The notes below the pieces were generated by a model. The model did no database searches, was not told where the DNA came from, and was given only the letters and a program-made list of their open reading frames with translations. Shown in pieces: positions 11,463 through 23,339 of a stretch of DNA of 64,000 nucleotides (the stretch's first letter is position 1; each line of letters starts with the position of its first letter). This stretch comes from Sceloporus undulatus (Eukaryota > Chordata > Lepidosauria > Squamata > Phrynosomatidae). Position numbers and translations under genes: made by a program. The DNA lies in contig NC_056524.1 of the NCBI RefSeq assembly GCF_019175285.1, positions 101,712,921-101,776,920 of the forward strand. Direction: 5' to 3'.

Positions 11463-12308
11463 CAGGGGTAGGCAACCTTTTTGAGTCGGGGGCCGGGTTG
11501 CTGCCCCTCAGGCGACTGGGGGGCCGAAGGTGGGGGGTGGGGCTTCCACCCTCTGGGGGCGGAGCCGCATGCCAGGACTGGAGCTTCCACCCTCCGGGGA
11601 CCAGGCCTCCTCCTCTTTGCGGGCCCCTGACGGGGCCCCAGGCCCCATCAGAGACCGGCAAAAAAGCCGGCGGGGGCCGCCAGCGCTGGAGGCCTCCCGC
11701 TCTTTGCGGGCCCCTGACGGGGCCCCAGGCCCCATCAGAAGCCAGCAAAAAAGCTGTCGGGGGACGCCAGCGGTGGAGGCCTCCTCCTCTTTGCCAGCCC
11801 TTCTGCCGTCACTGGGGCCCTCCAAGAGGGCTCCGGTGGCGGCAGCGGCCCTCTGGGAGGCCGGTTGCCATCGCTGGGGCCCTCCAAGAGGGCCCCGGCA
11901 ACAGCATCGGGCCTCCCAGAGGCCCCCTGCTGCCACCGGGGCCCTCCTGGAGGGTGCCAGCGATGGCATCGGGCCTCGCAGAGGCCCCCTTTCACTGCTG
12001 GGGCCCTCCTGGAGGGCGCTGGTGACAGCAGCAGGCCTTGCACAGGCTCCCTGCTGCTGCAGGGGCCCTATTCAAGGGCTCCCGCGGCCGCAGCGGGCCT
12101 CTCAGAGGCCACTGCCAATGGCGGCGAAGTCTCGCGTGACCACAGGGGAGGTCGCGCAAGATTGTGCCACCATTTTGAAAAATTGCCTCCCAAAGGCCCC
12201 GGTGGCAATCGGCCGCTGGGAGCGGCAAAAGCTGCAATTGGCGGCGGCAGCAGGGGAAGGCAGGGGCCAGCGGAAAGATCTCCGTGGGCCGCATCTTGCC
12301 AACCCCTG
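11463..12308. mobile_element. Non-autonomous hAT element, 846 bp, perfect 8-bp TSD
   Basis: Ends CAGGGGTAGGCAACC and (reverse complement) CAGGGGTTGGCAAGA are inverted repeats of hAT/Charlie type. The flanks ATCTAGCA at 11455-11462 and 12309-12316 are identical 8-bp target duplications. The interior is very G/C-rich and made of imperfect tandem units (GGGGCCCTCCAAGAGGGC-like), which explains the long overlapping open frames on both strands; none is a real gene. Confidence 0.85.
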
Positions 12309-12439
12309 ATCTAGCATATATCCCCAGAGATAGAGGATAGTAAAACTGCACAACAAAGACTTTGTCTGAAAATGTCCTGAGTATGCCATTCCTACTTGTC
12401 TGCTCAACTCAGGGTGACCAGACATCCTTCTTTTCCAGA

Positions 12440-13440
12440 ACATGTCGTACATTTTTTCTTTCTTTTAATTTTTTTTTAAAAAAAACTAACTTTGATTAAA
12501 AAAGGGCAAACATAAAAGAAAATAAGGAAAAAGACATCAACATCAACATCAACAATATGACAAAGTATGCACATCTATTAACAAACCAATGATAAAAAAT
12601 AAACCCATACTACAACTACATATCACATACTACCACATTCTGCCTTACATAAAAAAAACCTAAAATGTACTTACAAGTGACTTTCTTTTTGCATACTTAT
12701 GTTTTATATTCTGGCTTTGAGTTCTCAAATTTCTCTTCTAATTTATTTCCTGTTTCTTGCTACTGTCTTTACATCCCCGCTATACTGACTTAGATATCAT
12801 TATCAATGATTTATCCACTTTATATCCCAAATCATATTATACCTTAATAATAAAACATAATAATATTATGTATAATTTTTAATTTTCTTCCCTTATTTTA
12901 CATTTCTGTTTATTTTGTCTATTTATTATGATTACTGAGGTGAGAAGTTCAGAGTCACAAACATTTCATTTAATATATTTAACCAATCTTCTTTGAATGT
13001 TTCCAGTGGCTAGTCTCTAAGTAGACAAGCCAATTTATCTATTTCTATATAATCTAATAATTTCCATAGCCAATCTGTTTAGGATGGGGCATCTTCCAAT
13101 CTCCAGCTTTTAGCATATATCACCCTGGCTGCAGTTGTCATATAGTAGAGGATTGTTCTGTGTTTTGCCCCCCATACTTTATCAGACATAGGAGGTACAT
13201 TTTAGGGTCTTTCTTAATCTTTATTTTTAAGTTTAAGTATTTCTTCATGTATTTGAGACCAATACTTCTGAATCATGTCCCCCCAAAGGTGGAAAAAAGT
13301 ACCCTTGTAGGTCTACATGCCCTACATTTCAGCCTTCTATCTAGGAGGTATTTCAAAATGCCCTCGATTTTGAGCATGATTAAGAAGCAAGAATTTACAT
13401 TTATATCAGTGTTTTAGCTTTTATTGTGTATGTTCCGCAT
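12440..13440 (-). mobile_element. L1-type LINE fragment (ORF2 3' part)
   Basis: On the minus strand about 13340-13040 reads as a decayed L1 ORF2 C-terminus: TFFHLWGDMIQKYWSQIHEE, then ILYYMTTAARVIYAKSWR and EDAPS-TDWLWKLLDY. The AT-rich lower end is the likely 3' UTR. The fragment is truncated and not open. Confidence 0.7.
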
Positions 13441-14825
13441 TCTTCTTTAATGTTTTACATTTTGCAATGCCTTATCTCCTTTGGGTTATAACATCTGGTC
13501 AACCTGGCTAAACTAGTTTGGTTAAAATTTATCTCCAGTGCAGTGCATCATAAACATGTTAGTATCTCTTGTAGTTGAAAGCTGACAGATTCTCAGAGTG
13601 ATAAATATCAGGAGAAGGTCAAGAGAGCATTCAAGACTAATCCCTTCTCACGGAAGAGGGATTGCTGTTTTGATTTCTCCTTGATTATATTGATCCTTTT
13701 CAGGCTGGCCTCTCATGTGTCACTGAGTAGTTGCAGCCATGACACCTCCTCCATACCCCTCAGCAAATGATAAAGACAGGGAAAACTGTGGGGTTCATAA
13801 AATTAGACAGTGGGTTTCATATTGCAGTCATATTCATTTCCAGCAACTTTACAAACACACAGTATACTTGAATATTTCATACTATCATCCCTCTCAGCCT
13901 GGAAGACCAGCCTGATGAATACACTTTTGTTTAGAAAGGAGGCCATTTTTTGTGGGAAGAGGAACAGTATTTTTGTGTACAGAAAATTTTGCACAGAGTA
14001 TATAGGAAGCTGCATAACAATCTTTGGCATTTCAGCCAAGATGTTTGACATACACGAGCATTGTTGGAATAAGTCTGTAACAGAGCTCTCCCAAACTGCA
14101 GTACACAGAGATCAGACTCCAAGGCGCTGTGCAGTCCTGTTTCACTTCTTGAGGAAATGTTCATTTCCTCTCTTAGAAGATTATCAAACATAGTTTTAGA
14201 CCACAATTACAATAATAAAATTGTACCTTTATCACACTTTGTCACCTCCAACCCATAGCTGCTGTGTCTCCCAGTACTGATAATGGAAAATCCTATCGAT
14301 GAAAAGCTGCAAGAGAAGCCTGGGTTGCATACAGACTGCCTACTGCCATATTGGCTACCTACTGCCTACTACTGTCGCCGACTACTACAACCCTCATGTA
14401 ACCTGGCACGGATCTGGTGCAGATTTTCCTTGTGACAATCTCCATAAAGAATTCTCAACACTGTTCATTAAACATATGAGAAATAGTATTTGTTACTCAA
14501 TACTTCCATCAATGCTCTTTAACAAGCTGTAAATCTTGCATCTTCTTGATCAAGGATTTTTTTTTTTGGTAATTATTTGCAAATGAAATGAAGGGAAGAG
14601 ACCTTTGAAGTGACAATTTGATGGGCAGGATTGCAAATTTTATGTGAGCAACCATTCAGATTATTACCAGAGGATCTTACCAGAGGCTTACTAGTGGCTA
14701 TTTCCTGTTACTTTGTTATGGTGATAGCTTGCTACTTGCCAAGACAAAAATGCTGACTTTTGTTGCATCATGTATCTAAAGAAAGCATTTTAAAATTAAA
14801 GCTGCAATTATTCAATTATTCAAAT
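13441..14825. other. Intergenic, nothing recognised
   Basis: Ordinary AT-rich sequence. The 127-codon plus-strand frame at 13810-14193 overlaps a minus-strand frame and shows no domain or splice context; I treat it as chance. Confidence 0.4.
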
Positions 14826-14829
14826 GTTC

Positions 14830-17580
14830 AATTATTAACATTTATTTATAGAGTGCTGTAACGTTTGCACAGTGCTTTACATAGTAAGGGTCAAAAAAGA
14901 AAAAGAATAAAAACCAGTGTACAGTCTAAAACAATACTCTAAAATAATAATAATTAATATAAAATAAAAACAAAGTAAGTAGCAGATTAACAACCAGTAA
15001 TCTGGAATGCCTCCCTAAAAAGAGGGTCTTCAATTTGGCCTTAAAATTAGCCAAGGAAGTAATAGTTCTTAATTGTGTGGGGAGGAGATTCCAAACATGA
15101 GGAGTAGCACAGGAGAAAGGGAGGATTCAAGCAGGGGAGGAGAAGACTCTTGGCTGAGCTAGGAGACCGGTGTCATAAGATCTCAATGTGTGTGGAGGGC
15201 GATAAGGAGAGCTGAGCACTGACAAATAAGAGGGAGCCAAGTCATGAAGGGCTTTAAAAGTCAGGAGAAGAATTTTATATCAGATTCTGAAAGGAATGGG
15301 GGTGGTGGAATGGAGGGATATCAACAAGGGGGGAACATGGTCAAAGTGACGGGCAGAGAAGATGATCCTGGCTGCTGAGTGTTCCATAGAGATTAGGGAG
15401 TAAGGTGGGAAATAGGAAGATCCACTAGCAATAATGGATTAGTTCCAATAATCCAGGCATGATATCAGTAGTGCATGCACCAAGTCTTTGGCGTCGAAAA
15501 AGAAAGAAATGGTCAAAACCTGATGAAATTATAAAGAAAGCATCTGCATGACTTGGCTGTAGCCTGGATCTGTGGAGTGAACGATAACTAAGAGTCAAAT
15601 ATGAAGCCAAAATTACAGGCCTCATTGATAGATTAAATAGAAATGTTATTCACAGTAATTGACAAAGAATATTGCAAAGATGGCTTGGGTGGGAAGACAA
15701 GTAGCTCAGTTTTGGCCATGTTGAGCTTCAGGTGCCAGTGAATCATCCACTCAGAGACAACAGCAAGACTTGATGATAATCACTGCTCAACAACTGGCAA
15801 AATCTCAGGGGAAGAGAAGTACAGCTGGGTGTAGTAGGCATACAGGTGATATTGAAAGCCGTAGGAGCTAATAAGATTTCCCAGGGACAGGGTATAAAGG
15901 GAGAACAGTAAAGGACCCAAGACAGAATCCTGAGGGACTCAAACAGCTAATGAGATGGGGCAGAAACCTGACCTCCTGCAACCACTGCAAAAGATCTGTT
16001 TGACAGGTAGGATTTAAACCAATTTAAAACTGATCCCACAAAACCCAGGTCTTGGAGTAAATCCACCAAGAGACCATGATCAATGGTGTCAAACGCAGCA
16101 GAGAGATCCAGGAGGACTAGAGTAGAACAAAGACCTTTAGTTTTAGCCAGTAAAAGGTCATCAGTGATCTTAGTAAGAGCAGTCTCAGTTGAATGCAGTG
16201 GGTGAAAGCCGGATTGAAAAGGATCAAGAATAGAATTAGCAGTAAGAAACCCCAGGCAGCGAAAATAAACAACACATTCTAAAACCTTAGATAAAAAAGG
16301 AAGACGTGAGATAGGCCTATAGCTTGAGAGAGAAGATGGTTCAAGAGTAGGCTTTTTCAAGATTGGTGAAACTAAAGTCTACTTGAAGGCAGAAGGGAAA
16401 GAGCCATTAGAGACAGAAAAATTGGTGTATAAAGAAGAGAAGGTAAAATAGAGGTGGCAACAGAAATCAAAAGACGAGAAGGAAACTAATCGAGAGGGCA
16501 GGCTGTTGCTTTAGAAGAATTCAAGAGCTTAGATAATTCACCCAATGAAACTGAAGAAAAAGCAGAAAATGTTCCAGTTATAGGTGACTGAGTTGTTTGA
16601 GGAAAAGAAGAATGCAGGGAGTAAAATAGTCAGCAAAATCAGTGGGTGAAAATGAGTGCAGAACCAACAGAGAAGAAGGTTTTAGTAGAGAATTTAATGT
16701 GGAGAAAAGACACTGTGGCTGCCACTTGTTAGCTTCAATCACAGATTTATAATAATTCTGTTTTGCCAAGGAGATAGCATGGGAAAAATAAAAATTAAAA
16801 AATTTATAATGAATAAAAACAACCCATTCCCCGGTCTTTTCCCACAACCATTTGGCAGGACAAGAACAAGAGAGAAGAAACCAATGCTGGGAGTGAGCCT
16901 CCGCTGTGGCTCATTAGAAGAGATTGCAAAACTATTGAGGGTTGCCGATAAGCTAGAATTGAGTAAGGAGATCACTGGATCCACAGAGTATCCATGGTTT
17001 AAGGAAGATAAAGAAGAACCCAGAGCTTCACCAAAAGTCAATAGAATGAAGGTTGCAATAGCAGCCTTGAACAATTTGACGAGGAGGTGGATTATGGTTG
17101 AGGACAAAAAAGATGAAATGATGATCAGTCAACAGGAAATCCCCAGCCATGACGTCAGAGATTACACATTTTTTCATAAGAGCAATATCAAGGCAATGAC
17201 CAGAAGAATGAGTAGGTGCATTAGAACAGAGTTTGAGACCAAAAGGAGACAACACAGAGCAGAGATGTATAGTTGTAGGATTATTAATGTCATCTGTATA
17301 GATATTGAAGTCTCTCATAATCAAGTAGGGGACTTCATCCGCTAAAAAGAAAGTCAGCCAGTTCTCAAAATCTGACAAGGTGAACCAGGTGAATGATAGA
17401 TAACTGCAACCCAAAGCTGAAGTGGTAGGCAAAGTTTAATAGCATGAAGTTCGAAAGAAGAAAAATAGTCTTGTTGAGGAGAAGATAAGAATTGAAACTG
17501 TCAAGAGTTAGATAGCAGAACATTGGCCCCTCTCCCTCTGCCCTCCAGGCAACTAGTGTAAGAAAAAGAGATGGCAGTCA
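14830..17580 (-). mobile_element. L2-type LINE, nearly 2.8 kb
   Basis: On the minus strand the order is endonuclease then reverse transcriptase. 17432-17028 contains LIMRDFNIYTDD and LTDHHFIFF, as in the C-terminal half of AP-type LINE endonucleases. 16360-15947 contains SSYRPISRLPFLSKVLE, DPFQSGFHPLHSTETA, LVLLDLSAAFDTIDHGLL and LNWFKSYLSNRSF, which is L2/CR1-group RT. The 3' end near 14850 carries a GCACAGTGCTTTAC motif. Several frame breaks; its 5' end lies only about 110 bp before the TATA box of copy B. Confidence 0.8.
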
Positions 17581-17696
17581 GACAAGAAGAAACTTGCTGT
17601 TCAAGCCTTTGTGAGCCTTTTTTTTTGTTAGGCACCAAAGAGTTAAGAATTTCTTAAAGGCACCTGTGCTTTGTAACAGAGTTTTGCCAGCAAGAC

Positions 17697-17704
17697 TATA
17701 AAAG
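17697..17704 (+). promoter_or_regulatory. Candidate TATA box of copy B
   Basis: TATAAAAG lies 110 bp upstream of the exon 1 ATG of copy B. A start site about 30 bp downstream would give a 5' UTR of roughly 80 nt. Inferred from sequence only. Confidence 0.5.
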
Positions 17705-17806
17705 CATGGCAATGATGAGAGCATTCTGGCTGCAGCAAAAAAACAAAACAACAACAACCAGATTCAGCTGAGGAGGATTCCAGTGTATCTTAGAGAGCAG
17801 TGAAGG

Positions 17807-17878
17807 ATGGATTCTACAGAAGAGAGTGAAATGATTAAAATCTTACTTCAATATCAACATGGATTTTTTATCTCAAAA
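17807..17878 (+). CDS. ASMT-like: ASMT-like copy B, exon 1
   Basis: 72 bp from ATG to donor GT at 17879-17880, encoding MDSTEESEMIKILLQYQHGF and FISK. It aligns with exon 1 of copy C and with the start of vertebrate ASMT. The exon's last base is A instead of the usual G, which weakens the donor slightly. Confidence 0.8.
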
Positions 17879-18279
17879 GTAAGATTCTAAAAACAAATTC
17901 AAATATAACTTACCAAAGCTTTCAAAGCTTCAGAAAATGTATGTATTTCCTGGCTATATTGGCATGTTTAGATATAAACAGCACCAGCATGGATATATCA
18001 CATCAATGGGGGTGGGACAGGGTGGAATTAATGGATAGTATCTATGAAGATATTAAACCTTCAACAAATTTCAGTACTTTACTTTGGTAATGGTTATGTG
18101 GTGTCAAATACGTCTGTGTTATTAGTATATATCTGGGTAGCTAAAACCAGCAGAATATCCATACAATATTGTGTTTTTCCCCCCAGAATGTGCCTACCTT
18201 ATAGTTCTATGTTTGGAATAATGAATTGGGATCAGAGGGGTTGCCAAGGTGTTTATACCTTAATCCAGGGATGTATAAC

Positions 18280-19050
18280 CTGCTTTGCAGGGCCATATGT
18301 GTCACTTCCCCCATGTAGGCCCAAAGGATACCCTAATCTGCTACCATTGCTGCTTTTATACAGATTGCTTTTTTCCGATAGCTGGCTCTGTGGAAACGAG
18401 CAATCTGCATCAGGATAGCTGAAGAAGACTATTCTCCTCCTGCAAGAAAAGAGGGTGGCTGGGATGTGCCTTTGTGCAGGTGAAGCACAAACTTCCAATC
18501 CAGCATTATAAGCAACCCAGATAACCCAAAAGGCTGTGCACTCCTTCATTAAGAAAATGAGGATGTGCTGCAGCTATTCACCATAGGAGAATCCTGCTGG
18601 GAGAGACACGGGATCTAAACGATGGAAATGGTTATTATCACATTTACTCATGTCCAGGTGTAGACAGCCCATATCCACCTGGGCAGTCCATCTGCAAGCT
18701 GGACTTCTCCTGTAACTTTTTTTAAAAAAGCCATGGGAGAAGTCTGGCTTGTAGAAGGGCTGCTCACGTAAATACAGGTTCCCTATAGCCAGACATATAA
18801 TACCTGTTTTCGTCTCTTGGAGCCCACGTCAGTCCTAGAGGGATTTAAGGGAATAATAATTTCCATAGAGACTCGCATCTAATCTGGTATTTCTAAACTG
18901 GAATCCAATTCTTGTTGGAATAGAGGCAACAGGACTGAAGCAAAGCAGCAGATAGGTTGTAGCAGGACTATGGGGCAACAGAGGCTAAGGAGCATGAAAG
19001 TTGGTAGGCTTTAGTGTGAAAGAAGCACTGAAATGGCTTGTGACTCTTTC
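18280..19050. other. Intron 1 of copy B, unclassified
   Basis: Contains G/C-rich stretches and short inverted segments (18280-18560, 18600-18830) that look like decayed DNA elements, but I could not fix ends or family. Confidence 0.3.
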
Positions 19051-19054
19051 CTCT

Positions 19055-19901
19055 CTGAGGGAATGTACAGACTGGCCATTAAGGCCAGCCTGGGGGCAGA
19101 GTCGGGGCATGGCATCCACATGTAACATGCCTCGACTCTGCCTCCAGGCTGGCATGCCAACCTTGTGCCACACCATATGACCGGTGGCATCACAGCGTTC
19201 CTCTGTCACTGCATCTACATGACACAGCGCCAAAGGAGCATGGAGCCGGCCCTGCCCGCAGCCCCGATCAGCTGCTAAAAGGGGGGGGGGGGCTGCAGGC
19301 AGGGCTGGCTTATCCATATAGATGAACTAGGCAGCTGCCTAGGGCGGGAAAATTTAGGGCAGCATGGCAGCTTTATTTGTATAATTTTTGTGTAATTAAA
19401 CAATATTAAAGTGAAAACTCATTACAGCAAGTGATGTAAAAGCAAGCTACCAGTTGCTTTAATGTCACAGCAATAAAAGGGTCTTCAACCTGTAAAAGTC
19501 TAATTGATTAATTCACAATACTATAACAAGAGATTGGAACCTAAGTTTTATGTCATGTTTAGTTTAACAAATGAAACAGCAGAAATCAAGGGGTAAAAAT
19601 AATTATGAGGGATGACAGGAGGTGCCAAAATATGCCTGTTTGACAGCGATATTTTGCCTTGCCCTTGGATGTTTGATGGATTGATGTTATTGTTGTAATA
19701 TCTTCTTCGTATTTTATAAGACTATTGTATGTACTTGTTTTTAGTAGCCTGTAACCCCGATTCGATCCATTGGGAGAGGCGGGGAAACATAAATAAAATT
19801 TTATTATTATTTTATTATATTTCTCACCTAGGGTGGCAAAATACCTAGAGCCGGCCATGGCTGCAGGATGCCCCTTAGAGGCAATGTGTACATGCCCTCA
19901 G
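19055..19901. mobile_element. Inverted-repeat DNA element interrupted by a hAT element
   Basis: Left end CTGAGGGAATGTACAGAC and right end (reverse complement CTGAGGGCATGTACACA) are inverted repeats flanked by TCT (19052-19054, 19902-19904). Its middle is split by the hAT insertion 19300-19859. Related to the repeat at 6575-6860. Confidence 0.6.
19300..19859. mobile_element. Non-autonomous hAT element with perfect 8-bp TSD
   Basis: Ends CAGGGCTGGC and (reverse complement) CATGGCCGGC are inverted. GCTGCAGG flanks both sides (19292-19299 and 19860-19867). Inside, 19640-19816 looks like a plus-strand L2 3' end (GAGGCGGGGAAACATAAATA then TTATTATT). Confidence 0.75.
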
Positions 19902-20261
19902 TCTTTATTCCCTGCCTTTTTTCCCCTCTGTTTTGTTTTGTTTTTCCATGGGAACTTGAAGAAACAAATACATGAATGGTAGACATTTTATGGGTGTACT
20001 CACTTTAATGAAACAACAATAACTGTCTGACACCATGAGCTCCAAAAGATTAGGGACCTCTTTTCTGAAATGTCCTCACAACCTGGAGAAAATATAGTGA
20101 AGAGTAAGACAAATCTGAAGTACCTGTCAGGAAGTACTGTGCTCCTGACCCGATTGTTTTGTTAGACTGTTTCTTTTAACTGACTTCACAGTAAAGACAT
20201 TATAAAGGTGCTTATAATGTTGCCTTGTCTTTGCAACAATTTGAGCATGGCTGTCTTAATA

Positions 20262-20593
20262 TAGTTGGCCCACAGTATCCATGGACTTGCCATCTATGGA
20301 TTCAACCATCCGTGGATGGCAAGACCGCATTGTACTCAGTGGCGATGCATGCACGTGGCCGTACCGACATTAGGGACAAGCCCCATTGTCCCCAATGTGC
20401 GCGTGGCCACACCACCATTAGGCGCGAGTCCTCTTGTCCCTACATGCACCCACCACCACTGGGGACAATGGGGGCTGTCCCTAATGGCAGCATGGCTATG
20501 TGCACACACTGCCATTGAACCTGAGCATCTGTGGGTTTTGGTATCCACAGATGGGTCTGGAATGGATCTCCCGTGGATACCAAGGGCAATTCA
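20262..20593. mobile_element. Tigger-like MITE
   Basis: Left end TAGTTGGCCCACAGTATCCA and right end (reverse complement TTGCCCTTGGTATCCACG) are inverted repeats in the CAGTTGGCCCTCNNTATCC style of Tigger/Tc1-mariner elements. Insertion is after a TA. The interior holds short inverted repeats around TTAGGGACAA/CCCATTGTCCC. The right boundary is approximate. Confidence 0.65.
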
Positions 20594-20960
20594 AAATTAG
20601 TTTCTTGTTATGAATGGATACAACAAATGCTTCTGGCTGTTTGGAACATGTCTTTCTACAGAGTTTTGTCCATGGAAACCTGACGAAACAAATACACAAT
20701 TCTCCATTTATTGGGTGAAATCTTATAGAACTAGGACAGACATTGTTACAGCCCACAGATTTTAGCAATGGTCCACCTCCACCCAAGCCTACTGCATAAC
20801 TCTTTTCAACAGAGTCTTTTCAAGTTGTAGCAGCAAATAAATTAATCCTTTGTAAACTGTAGCAAGCTGCAGTTCTGGTAGGTGAGCTGAGATCTATATG
20901 CTTCCCTTTCCTCTTACTTGGAACTGAGCCTATCAAAACTGGACAGTTTAAAACCTTGTG

Positions 20961-21175
20961 CCAAAACACACTGCAGAAATAATCCAGTTTGATACAGCTT
21001 AATCTGCCTTAGCTCAGTGCTAGGGAATTCTGGGAATTGTAGTTTTGTAAGATGTTTAGCCTTCTCTGCCAGAGAGCTCTGGTGCCACAACAATCTACAA
21101 TTCCCAGGATTCCCTAGCATTGGGCCGGGGCAGTTAAAACGATCTCAGACTAGATCATTTCTGCAGTGTGTTTGG
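20961..21175. mobile_element. Palindromic MITE, about 215 bp
   Basis: Left arm CCAAAACACACTGCAGAAAT and right arm (reverse complement CCAAACACACTGCAGAAATG) continue as imperfect inverted repeats through GGAATTCTGGGAATTGTAG and CTACAATTCCCAGGATTCC. The target duplication is not clear. It ends about 240 bp before exon 2 of copy B. Confidence 0.75.
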
Positions 21176-21417
21176 ACTTTGGACCTGTGTCTCCTGCCTG
21201 GAGGTGATTTACTAAAACTGGGAACCCTACCCACCAAGCCCTTTTAAAGCTTTGGTATTTTACAGATTAAATTTTGTTTACATTTAATTTTTAAGACAAC
21301 CAAAGTACTGAAGAGGATTTCAACAGAAATGTAATGAATAAATACATAATAAACTTCATAACTATAAATTATTTTTGAACTCTATTCTTTTTCCATGTTC
21401 TTTCCACTTCTCCTGAG

Positions 21418-21592
21418 GTTCTGCTTACTGCCTCTGAGTTGGGAGTGTTTGATCTTCTGTTAGAATCAGGAGAATCCCAAACATCCACAATGATTGCTGA
21501 ACGCCTAAATACCAGCCCTATTGGAATGGAGAGACTGCTGGAGACCTGTGTGGGTTTGAAACTCTTAAGAATGGAGAGAAAAGGTGACAAAG
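21418..21592 (+). CDS. ASMT-like: ASMT-like copy B, exon 2
   Basis: 175 bp, acceptor AG 21416-21417, donor GT 21593-21594. Encodes VLLTASELGVFDLLLESGES, then IAERLNTSPIGMERLLETC and VGLKLLRMERKGDKG. This is the winged-helix region of ASMT. Same length and phase as exon 2 of copy C. Confidence 0.88.
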
Positions 21593-21652
21593 GTAACAGA
21601 TTAGAAGGTGGAAATTACCTGAGTATTAAAAATTCTGTCTTAAGTAGCAGGT

Positions 21653-21981
21653 AAAGGTAAAAGTAGTCCCTTGACATGAATGTCTAGTCATAACCGACTG
21701 TAGGGGTGGTGCTCATCTCTGTTTCTAAGTTAAAGAGACAGTGTTGTCTGAGGACTGCTTTGGTGGACATATGGCCAGCATGACTGTACCGAATGCTGTT
21801 ACCTTCCCACCGAAGTGGTACCTATTTATCTACTTGTATATGCATGCTTTCAAACTGCTAGGTTGGCAGAAGCTAGGACTAGTGACAGGAGTCTGCTCCA
21901 TCGTGCAGCACTTAGGCATCAAACTGCCAATCTTCCAAGCATCAAAACTGGTGTCTTAACTACTAAGCCACCGCAGTCACT
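21653..21981 (-). mobile_element. tRNA-derived SINE
   Basis: Read on the minus strand it starts with a GTGGCTTAGTAGTTAAGACA box-A-like segment and then a decayed box B. Its other end is TAAAGGTAAAAGTAGTCCC with a TCATAACCGACT motif shared with BovB-mobilised SINEs, plus the CCTTCCCACCGAAGTGGTAC block common in squamate SINEs. Located in intron 2 of copy B. Confidence 0.6.
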
Positions 21982-22570
21982 GAAAATATTTAGCCATCAT
22001 GGGTATAAAAGTATATCCAGATTATCAATTATCTGAGCAATTTACTTAATCGCTCCTTTGATCTCTCTAGTTTTGCCCTGCTGTTTAGTACCTTTGCATT
22101 TCACATACACCTTAGAGTCAAACTTCAATGTATGTTCTGGAGGCAGAGCTCATCTGATCCCCTATCCTTTCCTCAATTTTGATTTCCACCAATGCCTTTA
22201 TAAGCAAATTCATCATGCTGGTTTTCATAAGCTAATCTATTTTAAAAGAATAGAAACCAAATCTATTTCAAGCAACATCCAATTTCCAAGATGCTCACTT
22301 GTCCTAAATTTAATGCAATTTATGCATGGAACCAGATGTTTTAATAGCTACAGAGATATAATGGTAAGAATTCATATTTCATTAAGAACAAAAGGCGGGG
22401 AAGTGATAGTAAAATGCTGAAGACACCGGCTAGACAGTAATTGCTATTAAAATGAGTGGGGCATATCTGAGTAAAAGTGCATTCAAAAAGCAAGGAGGTG
22501 GACAAGGGTTTTTTTTTTGGTTTATGGGAGACACATACCATATTCTCCTCCTTTTAATAAAGATTTCTAA

Positions 22571-22910
22571 GGCGGGTTACAGACTGCCATTTCGGACGTC
22601 CTCAGGATGTCCCAGTTTGAAAAAGGGGTGTCTCTTCTAGACGCCCCTTACCCTGTTACAGACAGAGTCCGTAACAAATGGCAGCTGTTCCACATGGCCG
22701 CCGCCATTTTGACGTAACGGATGCTCTGCGTCCGCACAGCACGTGGCAGAAGTGCCTTGCGGCGTCTCTTCTGGGCTGCAAGAAGGAGCGTGATTTTCAT
22801 GCTCCTTCTTGGCAGCATTCAGGAACTGCGCCACTTCGCAGCTGCGGTTCCCGGACGCTGCAACCGGCGGCGGCGGCAGACCACTGTTACTCGGTGGTCT
22901 GGAACGCGCC
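22571..22910. mobile_element. MITE of the GTTACAGAC family, TAA TSD
   Basis: Left end GGCGGGTTACAGACTGCC and right end (reverse complement GGCGCGTTCCAGACCACC) are inverted repeats. TAA lies on both sides (22568-22570, 22911-22913). The interior is G/C-rich with further inverted segments. Confidence 0.8.
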
Positions 22911-23227
22911 TAAGAAAACTTTTAAAAAAATGACTAGTTCTTGGCATGGAGAAATGGCAACAGTGGGATTCCCCAAGGATCCCACTATATTGGGACCAGT
23001 GCATAAGTGTGTTTGATAAACAAATAAGAAGAAATGAGAGGAGTCTGGACAGAGTGACTAGCCATGAAATAGAGAAAAACATGGGACATATGGAGAAAGA
23101 GATCTATATAGAGAGACATAGGACAAAAGGGGAAAGAAAGAATGTGGAAACGGGACCTCCAAGATGAACAACACATTTGTTGACAACATGGGTGAAGATT
23201 TTGAAAGAGGCAAGACAAAAAAAATAA

Positions 23228-23265
23228 GTGAGAGAGAGAGAGAGACAGAGAGACAGAGAGAGATA
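23228..23265. repeat. (GA)n microsatellite
   Basis: Imperfect GAGA/GACAGAGA run. Minus-strand SLSLSL frames here are by-products. Confidence 0.8.
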
Positions 23266-23339
23266 ATATGCAAGAGAAAGCCAAAGTGGCAAAGGAGAAA
23301 GAGGAGTTCAGTAACAGGATTCATATAATCAGAGATCAC

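Noticed and set aside
11498-12351. Long Pro/Ala/Gly-rich frames on both strands (up to 259 codons)
   Set aside because: They fall within the G/C-rich tandem interior of a hAT element with exact ends and target duplication.
13810-14206. 127- and 91-codon frames on opposite strands
   Set aside because: They overlap each other, show no recognisable domain, splice context or repeats, and are of chance length for this composition.
21653-21981. Possible tRNA gene
   Set aside because: Box A/B-like segments belong to a worn tRNA-derived SINE; no cloverleaf can be drawn.
22985-23339. Ser/Leu-rich minus-strand frames resembling signal peptides
   Set aside because: They read through a (GA)n microsatellite on the opposite strand.
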